Positions 32,258-40,602 of a stretch of 42,217 nt of DNA are shown here, piece after piece (position 1 is the stretch's first letter; each line of letters begins with the position of its first letter). Made by a program: the position numbers and the translations under genes. Source of the stretch: CAYJPK01 sp964372035 (GTDB lineage Bacteria; Desulfobacterota; Desulfovibrionia; Desulfovibrionales; Desulfovibrionaceae). The notes under the pieces were generated by a model. The model searched no databases, was not told the origin of the DNA, and saw only the letters and a list, made by a program, of their open reading frames with translations. The stretch lies in the NCBI GenBank assembly GCA_964372035.1, contig CAYJPK010000011.1:1-42217 (forward strand), read 5' to 3'.

Positions 32258-33205
32258 ATGAGTGAAAATGTAAGCATTGGCGGGCAGGCAATCATGGAAG
32301 GCGTTATGATGCGTAACGTTAATAGTTATGCTGTCGCTTTGCGCTCTGGTAATAAAATTATTGCCCATAAATATCCTTGGTTTTCTTTGACTCCTAAAAT
32401 TTTACAAAAACCATTTTTACGTGGTTTTCCTATACTAGTTGAAACTTTGATTAATGGAATTAAATCCTTGAATGTTTCTGCGACTAAGCTTGCAGAAGAC
32501 GAGGGTGAAGAAATTAAGTCTTGGGAATTAGTTGTGACTATGTTAGTTGCAATGGGCATGGCTGTAGTTCTTTTTGTAGTTGTTCCACATTTATTTTCTA
32601 TAGTTATGAAGTGGTTTGGGCTTGGTGGAGATGTTGAAAATCTCTCTTTCCATGTTTGGGATGGTTTATTTAAATTTCTTATTTTTATTGGCTATATCGT
32701 AGCTATTTCCTTTGTGCCTGATATTAAAAGAGTTTTTCAGTATCACGGCGCAGAACATAAGGTTATTGCAGCATTTGAAAAAGGTGGACTAGTTAGCGTT
32801 GAAACTGTACGCCCGTGTAGCCGTTTGCATGCTAGATGCGGAACTACCTTTGTGCTTTTCGTTTTAACTATTGCAATTATTTTACATACACTTTCAGTTC
32901 CTGTTTTGCTTGCTTTTTGGACACCTGATAATGCTTTTTATAAACATGCTGGCATAATTGCTTTTAAAACTTTGCTTATGCTTCCGATTAGTGCAATAGC
33001 TTATGAACTTATTAAGTATGCAAGTACAGTAGAGGGTTCATTTTTAAGCTATATACTGCAAGCACCTGGAATGTTTTTACAAATGTTGACCACAAAAGAA
33101 CCTGATGATGAGCAAATTAAAGTTGCTATTGTATCACTTGCTATGGCTCTTTCGCCAAATGTGCCAAAAAATATTCAGGTTCCTGATTACACAATTTTTG
33201 AGTAG
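32258..33205 (+). CDS. DUF1385 family membrane protein (YqhQ-like)
   Basis: A 315-residue protein of the DUF1385 family. Signature segments are SIGGQAIMEGVMMRN at the N-terminus and FQYHGAEHKVIAAFEKG (about 163-179), followed by RPCSRLHARCGTTFVLFVL. About five hydrophobic helices surround them. The conserved HGAEHK with the Cys pair suggests a metal-dependent activity, but no function is established. The family is often found beside rpmE and prfA, as here. AAGGA lies seven bases before the ATG. Its stop codon TAG is part of the prfA ribosome site, so the pair is tightly coupled. Confidence 0.88.
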   Translation: MSENVSIGGQAIMEGVMMRNVNSYAVALRSGNKIIAHKYPWFSLTPKILQKPFLRGFPILVETLINGIKSLNVSATKLAEDEGEEIKSWELVVTMLVAMGMAVVLFVVVPHLFSIVMKWFGLGGDVENLSFHVWDGLFKFLIFIGYIVAISFVPDIKRVFQYHGAEHKVIAAFEKGGLVSVETVRPCSRLHARCGTTFVLFVLTIAIILHTLSVPVLLAFWTPDNAFYKHAGIIAFKTLLMLPISAIAYELIKYASTVEGSFLSYILQAPGMFLQMLTTKEPDDEQIKVAIVSLAMALSPNVPKNIQVPDYTIFE

Positions 33206-33216
33206 GAGTTTTTTTG

Positions 33217-34287
33217 ATGTTATCAAAATTAGAATATATGGAAAAACGCTATCTTGATCTTGAGCAAGAATTAGCTGACCCAGAAATCTTTAATGACCAA
33301 GATAATTTTCGTAAAGTTGCAAAAGCGCATGCTGATTTAAAGCCTGTTGTTGAAAAATACCGTGCATTTGCAAAGGCAAAAGAAGATTTAGCTGATAATA
33401 AAGAAATGCTTTCAGATAGTGATGCTGATATTCGAGCAATGGCGCAAGAAGAAATTCCAGCACTTGAAGAATTAATTGAAAAATTAGAACAAGAGCTTAA
33501 AGTTGCACTTTTACCTAAAGATCCACTTGATGAAAAAAATATCTTGCTTGAAATTCGTGCAGGAACTGGTGGTGAAGAGGCTGCTCTGTTTGGTGGTGAT
33601 TTATTTCGCATGTATTGCCGCTATGCTGAAAAAATGGGTTGGAAGATTGAAGTAATGAGCCAAAGTGATTCTGATACTGGTGGCTTAAAAGAAGTTATTG
33701 CCTTAATTACAGGTAATAATGTTTATAGCCAATTAAAATTTGAATCAGGTACTCACCGTGTTCAGCGTGTTCCAACAACTGAAACGCAAGGGCGAGTTCA
33801 TACTTCAGCTGCAACTGTAGCAATCATGGCAGAAGCTGAAGAAGTTGATGTTGAAATTAGACCTGAAGATTTAAGAATTGACGTATTTAGAGCTGGTGGA
33901 GCTGGTGGACAGCACGTTAACAAAACTGAATCAGCAGTGCGTATTACTCACATTCCTACTGGTATTGTTGCTATTTGCCAAGATGAAAAATCACAGCATA
34001 AAAATAAAGCTCAAGCTATGAAAGTTCTTGCTTCTCGTATTTTACAAGCAGAGCAGGAGCGCCAAGCAGCAGCTATGGCAGATACAAGACGTGCTTTAGT
34101 TGGTTCTGGTGATCGTTCTGAACGTATCAGAACTTATAACTTCCCGCAAGGTCGTGTTTCTGATCACCGTATCAATTTGACACTATACAGCCTTGATAAA
34201 TTTATGGAAGGTGAAATTCAACCAATGATTGATGCCTTAACAACACATCAACAAACAGAAGCACTTCGTATTCAAGCTTCTGAATAA
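33217..34287 (+). CDS. prfA: Peptide chain release factor 1
   Basis: A 356-residue class I release factor that ends translation at UAA and UAG. The GGQ motif that triggers peptidyl-tRNA hydrolysis is at 230-232 in RAGGAGGQHVNKTESA. The codon-recognition segment reads HRVQRVPTTETQGRVHTSA; the PxT tripeptide is P-T-T (186-188), where PAT is usual, which still fits RF1 rather than the SPF of RF2. The start is ATG 33217 with AGGAG (33204-33208); an in-frame TTG one codon earlier is ignored. The prmC methyltransferase that often follows prfA is absent here. A terminator follows. Confidence 0.95.
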   Translation: MLSKLEYMEKRYLDLEQELADPEIFNDQDNFRKVAKAHADLKPVVEKYRAFAKAKEDLADNKEMLSDSDADIRAMAQEEIPALEELIEKLEQELKVALLPKDPLDEKNILLEIRAGTGGEEAALFGGDLFRMYCRYAEKMGWKIEVMSQSDSDTGGLKEVIALITGNNVYSQLKFESGTHRVQRVPTTETQGRVHTSAATVAIMAEAEEVDVEIRPEDLRIDVFRAGGAGGQHVNKTESAVRITHIPTGIVAICQDEKSQHKNKAQAMKVLASRILQAEQERQAAAMADTRRALVGSGDRSERIRTYNFPQGRVSDHRINLTLYSLDKFMEGEIQPMIDALTTHQQTEALRIQASE

Positions 34288-34292
34288 TCTTT

Positions 34293-34330
34293 AAATCGGA
34301 GAGTTAGTAATTTATCTTTCCGATTTTTTT
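34293..34330 (+). terminator. Rho-independent terminator after prfA
   Basis: AAATCGGA (34293-34300) pairs with TCCGATTT (34319-34326), followed by further T; six bases after the prfA stop codon. Confidence 0.82.
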
Positions 34331-34376
34331 ATTGAAATTTTTTAAAGCAAGCAAATAAAAACAAGGAATTAAAGTC

Positions 34377-34763
34377 ATGGGTAATAGAGGTCGTGGAGAA
34401 CAAACATTATTTCATATTCAAAGTAAATTACTATTAGATAGAAATAAAATTGAGAGTGAAAATTTTAAAGCGAAGAATGCTAAATTTTGTGAATTTTGCA
34501 AAGAACCGCTAAATAATGGGGCAGAAGTTTGCAAACATTGTCATGCTTATTTGACTGAAGAAACGATTATTTCTATTTCAGGTTTTATACTTCTTCCTAT
34601 TCTTGGTTTTTTAGGACTTGCAGCTATTGTTTTAGGTGCCGTAGGCTCAAGCACCTATCTTTTTATGGATTTATGCTTAATCGCTGGCTTAGTGTACTTA
34701 CTATTAAAGCAACGAGCTAAATCATATGAATGGGTTAGAGATGTTAATGCTAGGCAGTACTAG
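34377..34763 (+). CDS. Small zinc-ribbon membrane protein
   Basis: A 128-residue protein with a zinc-ribbon (CEFC then CKHC, CX2C-X11-CX2C, about 37-54) followed by two transmembrane helices (about 63-85 and 90-110). The polar N-terminus (1-33) has no known motif. Such zinc-ribbon/TM proteins are widespread and mostly uncharacterised. AAGGA is present upstream but at a slightly long spacing of about 10 bases. It follows the prfA terminator, so it needs its own promoter, which was not identified. No functional claim is made. Confidence 0.72.
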   Translation: MGNRGRGEQTLFHIQSKLLLDRNKIESENFKAKNAKFCEFCKEPLNNGAEVCKHCHAYLTEETIISISGFILLPILGFLGLAAIVLGAVGSSTYLFMDLCLIAGLVYLLLKQRAKSYEWVRDVNARQY

Positions 34764-34798
34764 AAAGTAAAATTTTTATTTTAGTTTGTTTTTTTATT

Positions 34799-34828
34799 TT
34801 TGGGAAACTTTTACAAAAGTTTCCCAAA
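34799..34828. repeat. Perfect palindromic hairpin between convergent genes
   Basis: A 14-bp perfect stem (34799-34812 with 34815-34828) with a two-base loop, between the stops of the zinc-ribbon gene and tsaD. T-rich flanks exist on the plus strand but not directly after the stem, so termination is plausible but not textbook. The GGGAAACTTTT core resembles intergenic hairpins that recur in Desulfovibrio genomes (from memory, not checked). Confidence 0.7.
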
Positions 34829-34865
34829 CCCTTCAAAACTTTTTAATCTTTTTCACTATCGACTA

Positions 34866-35948
34866 TTAATTCTGCAAATAGTCATCAGGGATAATCTGAC
34901 CACGTGGAATAGCGTTTAGTCTTAAATCATGGTGATAACCATCTTTGCCCAATAGATAAGCATTATAAGCAACCATGGCTGCATTATCAGTGCATAATCT
35001 TAACGCAGGTAAAATAAGTTCTAGCTTATATTTATCAGCTAAAATTTTTAACTCACTTCTTACAAAAGAATTTGCAGCAACTCCACCAGCTACAATGATA
35101 CTCTTAAATCCATTATCTTTATATTTTATAATAGCTCGTTCCATCTTCAAGCTCAAAGTCGAAGCAATGCAGTAAAGATATGAAGCGCAGACAGCTTTAA
35201 GTTCATCAGAAGCACTTTCAATACCATTTAATTTAACTTGAAGCCCATTTTCAATCAAATGTGGATTTGCTTTTAAATAAGTTTGAGCCGCAGTTTTTAA
35301 ACCACTAAAGCTAAAGTCAATATTATCATTTTTAATATAGGGGCGTGTAAATAATTTTGTATTTATTTCAGTTCCTTGACTAACTAAGCTCTGTCCCATT
35401 TTGTCAATTAATGCACCACCAGGGTAGGGTAAGTTTAGCATTTTTGCAAACTTATCACAAGCTTCACCTACAGCATCATCTAAAGTATGCCCAAGAATTG
35501 GCATTTCTTTGGCTGACTTCATATTGTATATATGAGTATGTCCGCCAGAAACTAAAAGTCCAAGGCTTGGAAATTTTAACTGTGTTTCAAGTCCAGCAGC
35601 TAAAAGATGTGCTTGTAAATGATTTATACCAATTATATTTTTATTTCCAGCTAGGGCGAGTGACTTTGCAAAGCCAAGTCCAACTAAAAGGCAGCCTAAA
35701 AGCCCAGGTCCTCTAGCAACTCCTATCAAATCAATATCGTTAATTGTTAAATTATTTCTTTGCATTAGTTCAGTATATAATGCACCCATAAAACGATAAT
35801 GCTCACGAGATGCAAGTTCTGGCACAACACCACCAAACAATGCGTGTTTGTCAATTTGTGTTGCCAAAACTTGATCAATTAATTTACCATCCTTAACAAG
35901 AGCTAAGGCAGTTTCATCACAAGAGCTTTCAATTCCAAGACATAACAT
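34866..35948 (-). CDS. tsaD: tRNA N6-threonylcarbamoyladenosine transferase subunit TsaD
   Basis: A 360-residue Kae1/TsaD protein that, with TsaB and TsaE, installs t6A at position 37 of ANN-decoding tRNAs, including the tRNA-Lys(UUU) encoded in this window. The N-terminus LCLGIESSCDETALAL is the ASKHA nucleotide-binding start; the iron ligands H110 and H114 are in INHLQAHLLAAG; GLLVSGGHTHIY and GGVAANSFVR follow in normal order. Length is normal. It is the last gene of a seven-gene minus-strand run and lies 61 bases after fbp. A palindrome at 34799-34828 follows its stop. Confidence 0.95.
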   Translation of the reverse strand: MLCLGIESSCDETALALVKDGKLIDQVLATQIDKHALFGGVVPELASREHYRFMGALYTELMQRNNLTINDIDLIGVARGPGLLGCLLVGLGFAKSLALAGNKNIIGINHLQAHLLAAGLETQLKFPSLGLLVSGGHTHIYNMKSAKEMPILGHTLDDAVGEACDKFAKMLNLPYPGGALIDKMGQSLVSQGTEINTKLFTRPYIKNDNIDFSFSGLKTAAQTYLKANPHLIENGLQVKLNGIESASDELKAVCASYLYCIASTLSLKMERAIIKYKDNGFKSIIVAGGVAANSFVRSELKILADKYKLELILPALRLCTDNAAMVAYNAYLLGKDGYHHDLRLNAIPRGQIIPDDYLQN

Positions 35949-36009
35949 ATAATATTAAAAAGGACTGCATAAACAGTCCAAAGTTAAAAAGTTGTATTAA
36001 ATAAATATA

Positions 36010-37020
36010 TTATTCTACATGTTTAGCATATATTTTTGAAACTGCTTCAACATCATTTTTTGAACCAATGAAAAGCGGTATTCTATCATGTAAACTTTGC
36101 GGAACAACATCTAAAATTCTTCTTTTTCCATCTGTAGCAAGACCACCAGCGTTTTCAACCACAAAGGCAAGTGGTGAAGCTTCGCATAAATAACGTAATT
36201 TACCTTGAGATTTTCCTTCACGTAAATCAGGTGGATACATATAAATTCCACCATAAAGTAAGGTGCGGTGAAAGTCAGCGACTAATGAACCAACATAACG
36301 AGCAGAACAAGGCTCACTACGAGTTTCACATGGCTCTTTGAAATACTCAACAGCTTCTTTAGTTGCGGTATCCCATGATTGCCAATTACCTTCATTCACT
36401 GAATAGATATGTCCCTGTTCTGGGATTTTTATATCAGGGTGTGAAAGCAAAAATTCACCAACACTAGGGTCAAGTGTAAATCCATGGACTCCATAACCTG
36501 TTGTATATACAAGCATTGTTGATGTTCCATATAAGAAATATCCTGCTGCAACTTGTTCAACACCAGCAACTAATAATTCTTTTTCATCAATATCATCAGG
36601 CAAGTCAGTTTTTCTACGCAAAATAGAAAAAATTGTGCCGACATTAATGTTTACATCAATATTAGATGAACCATCAAGTGGGTCAAAAACTAAAATATAT
36701 TCACCACGTTGCAAACTTGAAGGAACACGAATTAATTCTTCATTTTCTTCAGAAGCCATAGCGCAAATCATACCAGAGCGGCTCATGCGGTATATTAATA
36801 TTTCATTTGCGAACTCATCAAGCTTTTGAACTTTTTCACCTTGGACATTAACTTCACCAGTTCCACCAAGGATATCTAATAGTCCAGCTTTATTAACGCT
36901 TCTAGCAATAACTTTTGCAGATAAAATTAAATCATTAAATAAAGCAGTAAAATTACCAGTTGCAAACGGTACCTTTTGTTGTTGCAATAATAAATGTTCT
37001 GTAACTGTAACCTCAGGCAT
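36010..37020 (-). CDS. fbp: Fructose-1,6-bisphosphatase, class I
   Basis: A 336-residue class I FBPase that removes phosphate from fructose 1,6-bisphosphate, the committing step of gluconeogenesis. The metal- and substrate-binding motif VFDPLDGSSNIDVN is intact, with the ASEENEE loop upstream; GKLRYLCEASPLAFVVENAGG is the C-terminal substrate motif. The length is the family norm. It sits between a lipoprotein gene and tsaD on the minus strand with gaps of about 55 to 60 bases on both sides; AAGGAAGA precedes the ATG. Confidence 0.95.
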   Translation of the reverse strand: MPEVTVTEHLLLQQQKVPFATGNFTALFNDLILSAKVIARSVNKAGLLDILGGTGEVNVQGEKVQKLDEFANEILIYRMSRSGMICAMASEENEELIRVPSSLQRGEYILVFDPLDGSSNIDVNINVGTIFSILRRKTDLPDDIDEKELLVAGVEQVAAGYFLYGTSTMLVYTTGYGVHGFTLDPSVGEFLLSHPDIKIPEQGHIYSVNEGNWQSWDTATKEAVEYFKEPCETRSEPCSARYVGSLVADFHRTLLYGGIYMYPPDLREGKSQGKLRYLCEASPLAFVVENAGGLATDGKRRILDVVPQSLHDRIPLFIGSKNDVEAVSKIYAKHVE

Positions 37021-37074
37021 AAATCTTCCTTATTCTTTTAAAAAACATAACACCTTGAAAACATATAAACTATT

Positions 37075-37941
37075 TTATTCAGTAATTTCTTCTTCAACTA
37101 CTTCATCAGTTTCATCGACAGGAGCTTCTTCAACTATTTCAGCTTCTTCTTGCTCTTCTAATGCTTCTTGTTCTTTTTCCATTTGCTCTTGCTCTACTTC
37201 TTCTTTGTGGGTAGCAGTTGAGCTAGCATAAATAATAGGTAACTCACCAAGATAACGTGAAACCCATGTAAAATCATCGTCATCATCATGGCTTTGATTT
37301 TCAACAACCTCAGCCCAATCAAGCATAGATGCAAAAGAATTATCAGCATCAATTAAATTTGTATTAGGAGCAAAAATTGCAATATTTTCAGGATTTGGTA
37401 CAAGCGGTAACAAGTTACGCATGTCAAAATGCACGATGGTATAGCCATGTAGTTCTGTACCAGTATAGATTGGCACACCAATTAAAATTTCAGCACCAAG
37501 ATCATTTGCTTGAGCAACAACTTTTAAATCACGAACATTCTTAGTTGTTACACCGATAATTTCTGCAAAATCTAATTTTTTAAGTGAAATTTCTGGCTGG
37601 CTAACTAAAATTTTACCTTCTTTATCAATAACGGTCACACCGTTTATCCAGTCGAAATTATTGAAAATATTTTGAACGCTATTTGGGGTAGGTGGACGAT
37701 CTTGATTGCGCATAAAACGTGTTAATCTAGTAAGTTCTAAATCTAGTTTTTGAGTATTAACTGCAATTGTCATCTGTAAATCATCAATATCACCTGTTGC
37801 CTCGTAGTCAATTGTCGCAGGGACATTAACATATTCACCATAAACTTCACGAGTTGATTTTAAGGCATCATGAAAACGAAAATCAGAGCATGCAGTTAAT
37901 GTAAACATAAATAGTACGAGAGATAAATATTTTACGGTCAT
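37075..37941 (-). CDS. Sensor-like lipoprotein with acidic tail
   Basis: A 288-residue lipoprotein (lipobox LTAC, lipidated C18). The mature part (about 40-205) has the look of an extracytoplasmic Cache or PAS-type sensory fold: a long helix, then WINGVTVIDKEGKILVSQPE, then ILIGVPIYTGTELHGYTIVHFDMRNLL. No signalling domain is attached. A stretch of five Asp lies near 218-222, and the last 45 residues are almost entirely Glu, Gln, Val and Ala. It lies 21 bases after the TPR gene and before fbp. A role in envelope sensing or scaffolding is possible, but no function is known to me. Confidence 0.72.
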   Translation of the reverse strand: MTVKYLSLVLFMFTLTACSDFRFHDALKSTREVYGEYVNVPATIDYEATGDIDDLQMTIAVNTQKLDLELTRLTRFMRNQDRPPTPNSVQNIFNNFDWINGVTVIDKEGKILVSQPEISLKKLDFAEIIGVTTKNVRDLKVVAQANDLGAEILIGVPIYTGTELHGYTIVHFDMRNLLPLVPNPENIAIFAPNTNLIDADNSFASMLDWAEVVENQSHDDDDDFTWVSRYLGELPIIYASSTATHKEEVEQEQMEKEQEALEEQEEAEIVEEAPVDETDEVVEEEITE

Positions 37942-37962
37942 GGATTTTTCCTTAATTTAAAG

Positions 37963-38835
37963 TTACTTTTTTTCTGCTCTATCATCTAAGCGTTTAGCTA
38001 GATTTTCAAGCATAGCAAGCTTTTTGCTTGCTGTTGAGTTGTCGTCTTGCTCTTTTAAAACTGCTTGTTCTTCTTGAAGCTCTTCTGTAGCCACTTGCTC
38101 TTCGACAGCTTCAAGCTCTTCTATAGCCTCATTTTTTTCTACTATTTGCAGCTCTTCAATAACAAGTGCTTTGTCAGTTTGAGTTGAAGTTTTTAAATCA
38201 TCAATGATTTCTTTTAAACTTTCACGCTTTGCCTCATCATCTGTATTATTGTAAATTTCTTCATAAATTTCAATAGCACCGTCAACATCGCCTTGTTCAA
38301 GCAAAATTTCAGCCATTGAACGTGTTTTTACAGTTACTATTTCAGGTTCAATGTCGTAAACATCTGTATCTAGAATAGGTTCAAAGTCAGTTTGAACATT
38401 CATTACAGTAAGATCACCTTGAACTTGTTTATTTTTTTCTTTACTTGAAGATTGTGTAAGACCAGCTAATATTATTTGCTGTAAATCAAGTTCAGGATTT
38501 TTGATGCTAGCTGCCAACAATTTTATGATAAGCGATATGTTTGTATTATTGCATTGCTCGCCCCAAGCTTCTAAAAAGCTAGGATATTTAAATAGTAAAT
38601 CACTAACATCTGATACATCAAGGCTATATTCATTATCTCTACCAGAACTACTCAATAAATCAATTAAAAGTAGTTTAGCTTCAATATACTCAGGGTGTTT
38701 TTCAATTCCAAAACGCAAAATTCTAATTGCTTCATCAGGGTTAGAATCGCAAAGTAAGCGAGCAAGCGGTAAAAAAACCTTAGAACCTGGCTCTAGCTCA
38801 AGAACTTCTCTATACCATTCGATTTTTTCTATCAT
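37963..38835 (-). CDS. TPR-repeat protein with Glu-rich tail
   Basis: A 290-residue soluble protein with tetratricopeptide-like helices: WYREVLELEPGSKVFLPLARLL at the start, a second set around PDEAIRILRFGIEKHPEYIEAKLLLIDLL, and later GDVDGAIEIYEEIYNN. The last 80 residues are a Glu/Gln-rich helical stretch ending in a basic tail (LAKRLDDRAEKK). No signal peptide. It is three bases downstream of the FtsB-like gene and 21 upstream of the sensor-like lipoprotein, all in one transcript. TPR proteins usually mediate contacts; the partner is not evident, though the cell-division and envelope neighbours make an envelope role reasonable. Confidence 0.75.
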   Translation of the reverse strand: MIEKIEWYREVLELEPGSKVFLPLARLLCDSNPDEAIRILRFGIEKHPEYIEAKLLLIDLLSSSGRDNEYSLDVSDVSDLLFKYPSFLEAWGEQCNNTNISLIIKLLAASIKNPELDLQQIILAGLTQSSSKEKNKQVQGDLTVMNVQTDFEPILDTDVYDIEPEIVTVKTRSMAEILLEQGDVDGAIEIYEEIYNNTDDEAKRESLKEIIDDLKTSTQTDKALVIEELQIVEKNEAIEELEAVEEQVATEELQEEQAVLKEQDDNSTASKKLAMLENLAKRLDDRAEKK

Positions 38836-38837
38836 AG

Positions 38838-39170
38838 TTACGACCCAGCCTTAGAGTTATTATTTGTTTCAAATAAATATAAAATCTCATTTTCTTTTAG
38901 GTAGTTAAGTCTGTTTCTAATCATTTTTTCTTTATAAGCTTTATCTGACTTTAATAAGCGAATTTCATTGCTTAGCTCAGCGTTTAGGGAGTTTTGATGA
39001 CTAAGTTTTTGCTCCAGCTCATTATAATTTGTTCTAAACTCTCTATAGTTGTTAAAGCTATTTTCACCCCAAAGGATATGAAAAGCAAGTATTATGTTTA
39101 TAGTTGTTGCAATAGCTACTATGGAAAATTTCCAAACTAGTGCAAAGCCATTGTTAGTTTTTGTCTTCAC
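38838..39170 (-). CDS. FtsB/DivIC-like septum protein
   Basis: A 110-residue bitopic membrane protein: short cytoplasmic start, one transmembrane helix (about 11-34), then a coiled coil (about 40-75) and the segment KMIRNRLNYLKENEILYLFE, which matches the end of FtsB/DivIC proteins. These form a complex with FtsL and FtsQ at the division site. The gene overlaps pgsA by 17 bases and precedes the TPR gene. FtsB and DivIC belong to one family and cannot be told apart here. Confidence 0.8.
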   Translation of the reverse strand: MKTKTNNGFALVWKFSIVAIATTINIILAFHILWGENSFNNYREFRTNYNELEQKLSHQNSLNAELSNEIRLLKSDKAYKEKMIRNRLNYLKENEILYLFETNNNSKAGS

Positions 39171-39738
39171 TTTGTACTCTGTCTTTATCTTTCCAGTGCT
39201 TATAAAAAATATAAAAATAATTACTGCCAGATAATATGGTTAAAGCTAATGCAATATATAAAATCACATGACCAATTAAACTAAAGTTAATTCCGAAAAA
39301 GGGATAATGAATGATGAGCGGAAAAATAGCAAAAAGTTGAGCAATAGTTTTTAATTTTCCGTAAGTATCAGCACCTAGCACAACACCCTCATCAATTGCC
39401 ATCGCGCGAAGTCCAGTAACAGCCATTTCACGCATTAGAATAATAATTGTAATCCACGCATCAACCCAACCAAGTTCTGCAAACATGATTAAAGTTGAGC
39501 CAATTAAAAGCTTATCAGCAAGGGGGTCTAAGAATTTTCCAAGGCTTGTTACAAGATTATCTCGTCTTGCAATGTGTCCATCTAGCATGTCGGTAATTGA
39601 AGCAAACATAAACAAAAGAGCTGCAATTACGCACGTAATTTTATTTGGAAAATGTAATAATATTACGATAGGGATAATGAATGATATTCTTGCTAAAGTT
39701 ATTTGATTAGCTAAATTTAGTATTTTTACAGGTGCCAT
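39154..39738 (-). CDS. pgsA: Phosphatidylglycerophosphate synthase
   Basis: A 194-residue CDP-alcohol phosphatidyltransferase that makes phosphatidylglycerophosphate from CDP-diacylglycerol and glycerol-3-phosphate. The full family motif D-x2-DG-x2-AR-x8-G-x3-D-x3-D is visible in TDMLDGHIARRDN followed by GKFLDPLADK. About five membrane helices. The length and the PgsA-like N-terminus (LNLANQITLARI) support this over phosphatidylserine synthase. It starts one base after the pcm stop and overlaps the FtsB-like gene by 17 bases. Confidence 0.93.
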   Translation of the reverse strand: MAPVKILNLANQITLARISFIIPIVILLHFPNKITCVIAALLFMFASITDMLDGHIARRDNLVTSLGKFLDPLADKLLIGSTLIMFAELGWVDAWITIIILMREMAVTGLRAMAIDEGVVLGADTYGKLKTIAQLFAIFPLIIHYPFFGINFSLIGHVILYIALALTILSGSNYFYIFYKHWKDKDRVQSEDKN

Positions 39739-39739
39739 A

Positions 39740-40408
39740 TTACCAACCGTGATTACCTATTAAGTCAACAAAAGCAACTGATTGCCCATGATTTTCAATA
39801 TGTATTTCGCCGTTATATTTTATAAGTCTAACGAGCTCTTGCTGTTTTTTATTTCCACCAAGTGGCATAACTAAAATGCCAGGGTCAGCAAGCTGCTCAA
39901 TAAGTGGTGGCGGAATTTCAGGACCACCAGCCGTAATTATTATTCTATCAAATGGAGCAGCACTAGGCCAACCTTGTGTACCATCATCAAGTTTTGTTCT
40001 AATTTTTCTAAGATTAAGGAATTTAAAGATTTCACATGCTCTAAAGTACAGTTCACGAATCCTTTCAACCGTAAAAACATCAGCTCCTAGACCAGCCAAA
40101 ATTGCTGATTGATAGCCAGAACCTGTACCAATTTCAAGCACGCTCATATTTGGTTGAAGCTCTAGCCACTGCGTCATGCACGCTACAACAAAAGGCTGAG
40201 ATATAGTTTGTCCATAACCAATTGGAAGTGGACTATCACCATATGCTCTAGCATGAAGGGCATCATCAGGAATAAATAGATGACGATTAACATCACCCAT
40301 CACCCTTAGAACATTTGGGTCTGTAATTCCTCTAGCTTCTAATTGCTCACGCACCATTTTTTCACGTAATCGCTTAGAATTATAACCCATGCTGCTCTGT
40401 AACGCCAT
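39740..40408 (-). CDS. pcm: Protein-L-isoaspartate O-methyltransferase
   Basis: A 222-residue S-adenosylmethionine-dependent repair enzyme that methylates isoaspartyl residues in damaged proteins. Motifs are GYGQTISQPFVVACMTQWLE, the SAM-binding VLEIGTGSGYQSAILA (about 95-110), and DRIIITAGGPEIPPPL. It is the first gene of the minus-strand run and probably carries its promoter in the divergent 134-base region shared with hflX. GAGGGA lies eight bases before the ATG. Confidence 0.94.
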   Translation of the reverse strand: MALQSSMGYNSKRLREKMVREQLEARGITDPNVLRVMGDVNRHLFIPDDALHARAYGDSPLPIGYGQTISQPFVVACMTQWLELQPNMSVLEIGTGSGYQSAILAGLGADVFTVERIRELYFRACEIFKFLNLRKIRTKLDDGTQGWPSAAPFDRIIITAGGPEIPPPLIEQLADPGILVMPLGGNKKQQELVRLIKYNGEIHIENHGQSVAFVDLIGNHGW

Positions 40409-40538
40409 TATTTAATCCCTCAAAAGTATAAATTGTACTCTAAATACAGTCTAAAAAATCCAAAATAAGAAGACAATAGCTGAAATATTTCAATGTGTCT
40501 TCCTTTTGTTTAATATAGTAAATAAAATGGCTTGTCAA

Positions 40539-40544
40539 TATAAT
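40539..40544 (+). promoter_or_regulatory. Candidate -10 element for hflX
   Basis: A perfect TATAAT at 40539-40544; the -35 position is poor (TAGTAA at 17-base spacing). If real, transcription starts near 40551, downstream of the only upstream in-frame ATG (40543), which could then not be used. Confidence 0.45.
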
Positions 40545-40602
40545 GAATGTAGCGTATCTATTATTACCAACATGTTTTTACAAATTTTCGGAGGATAGTC
40601 CT

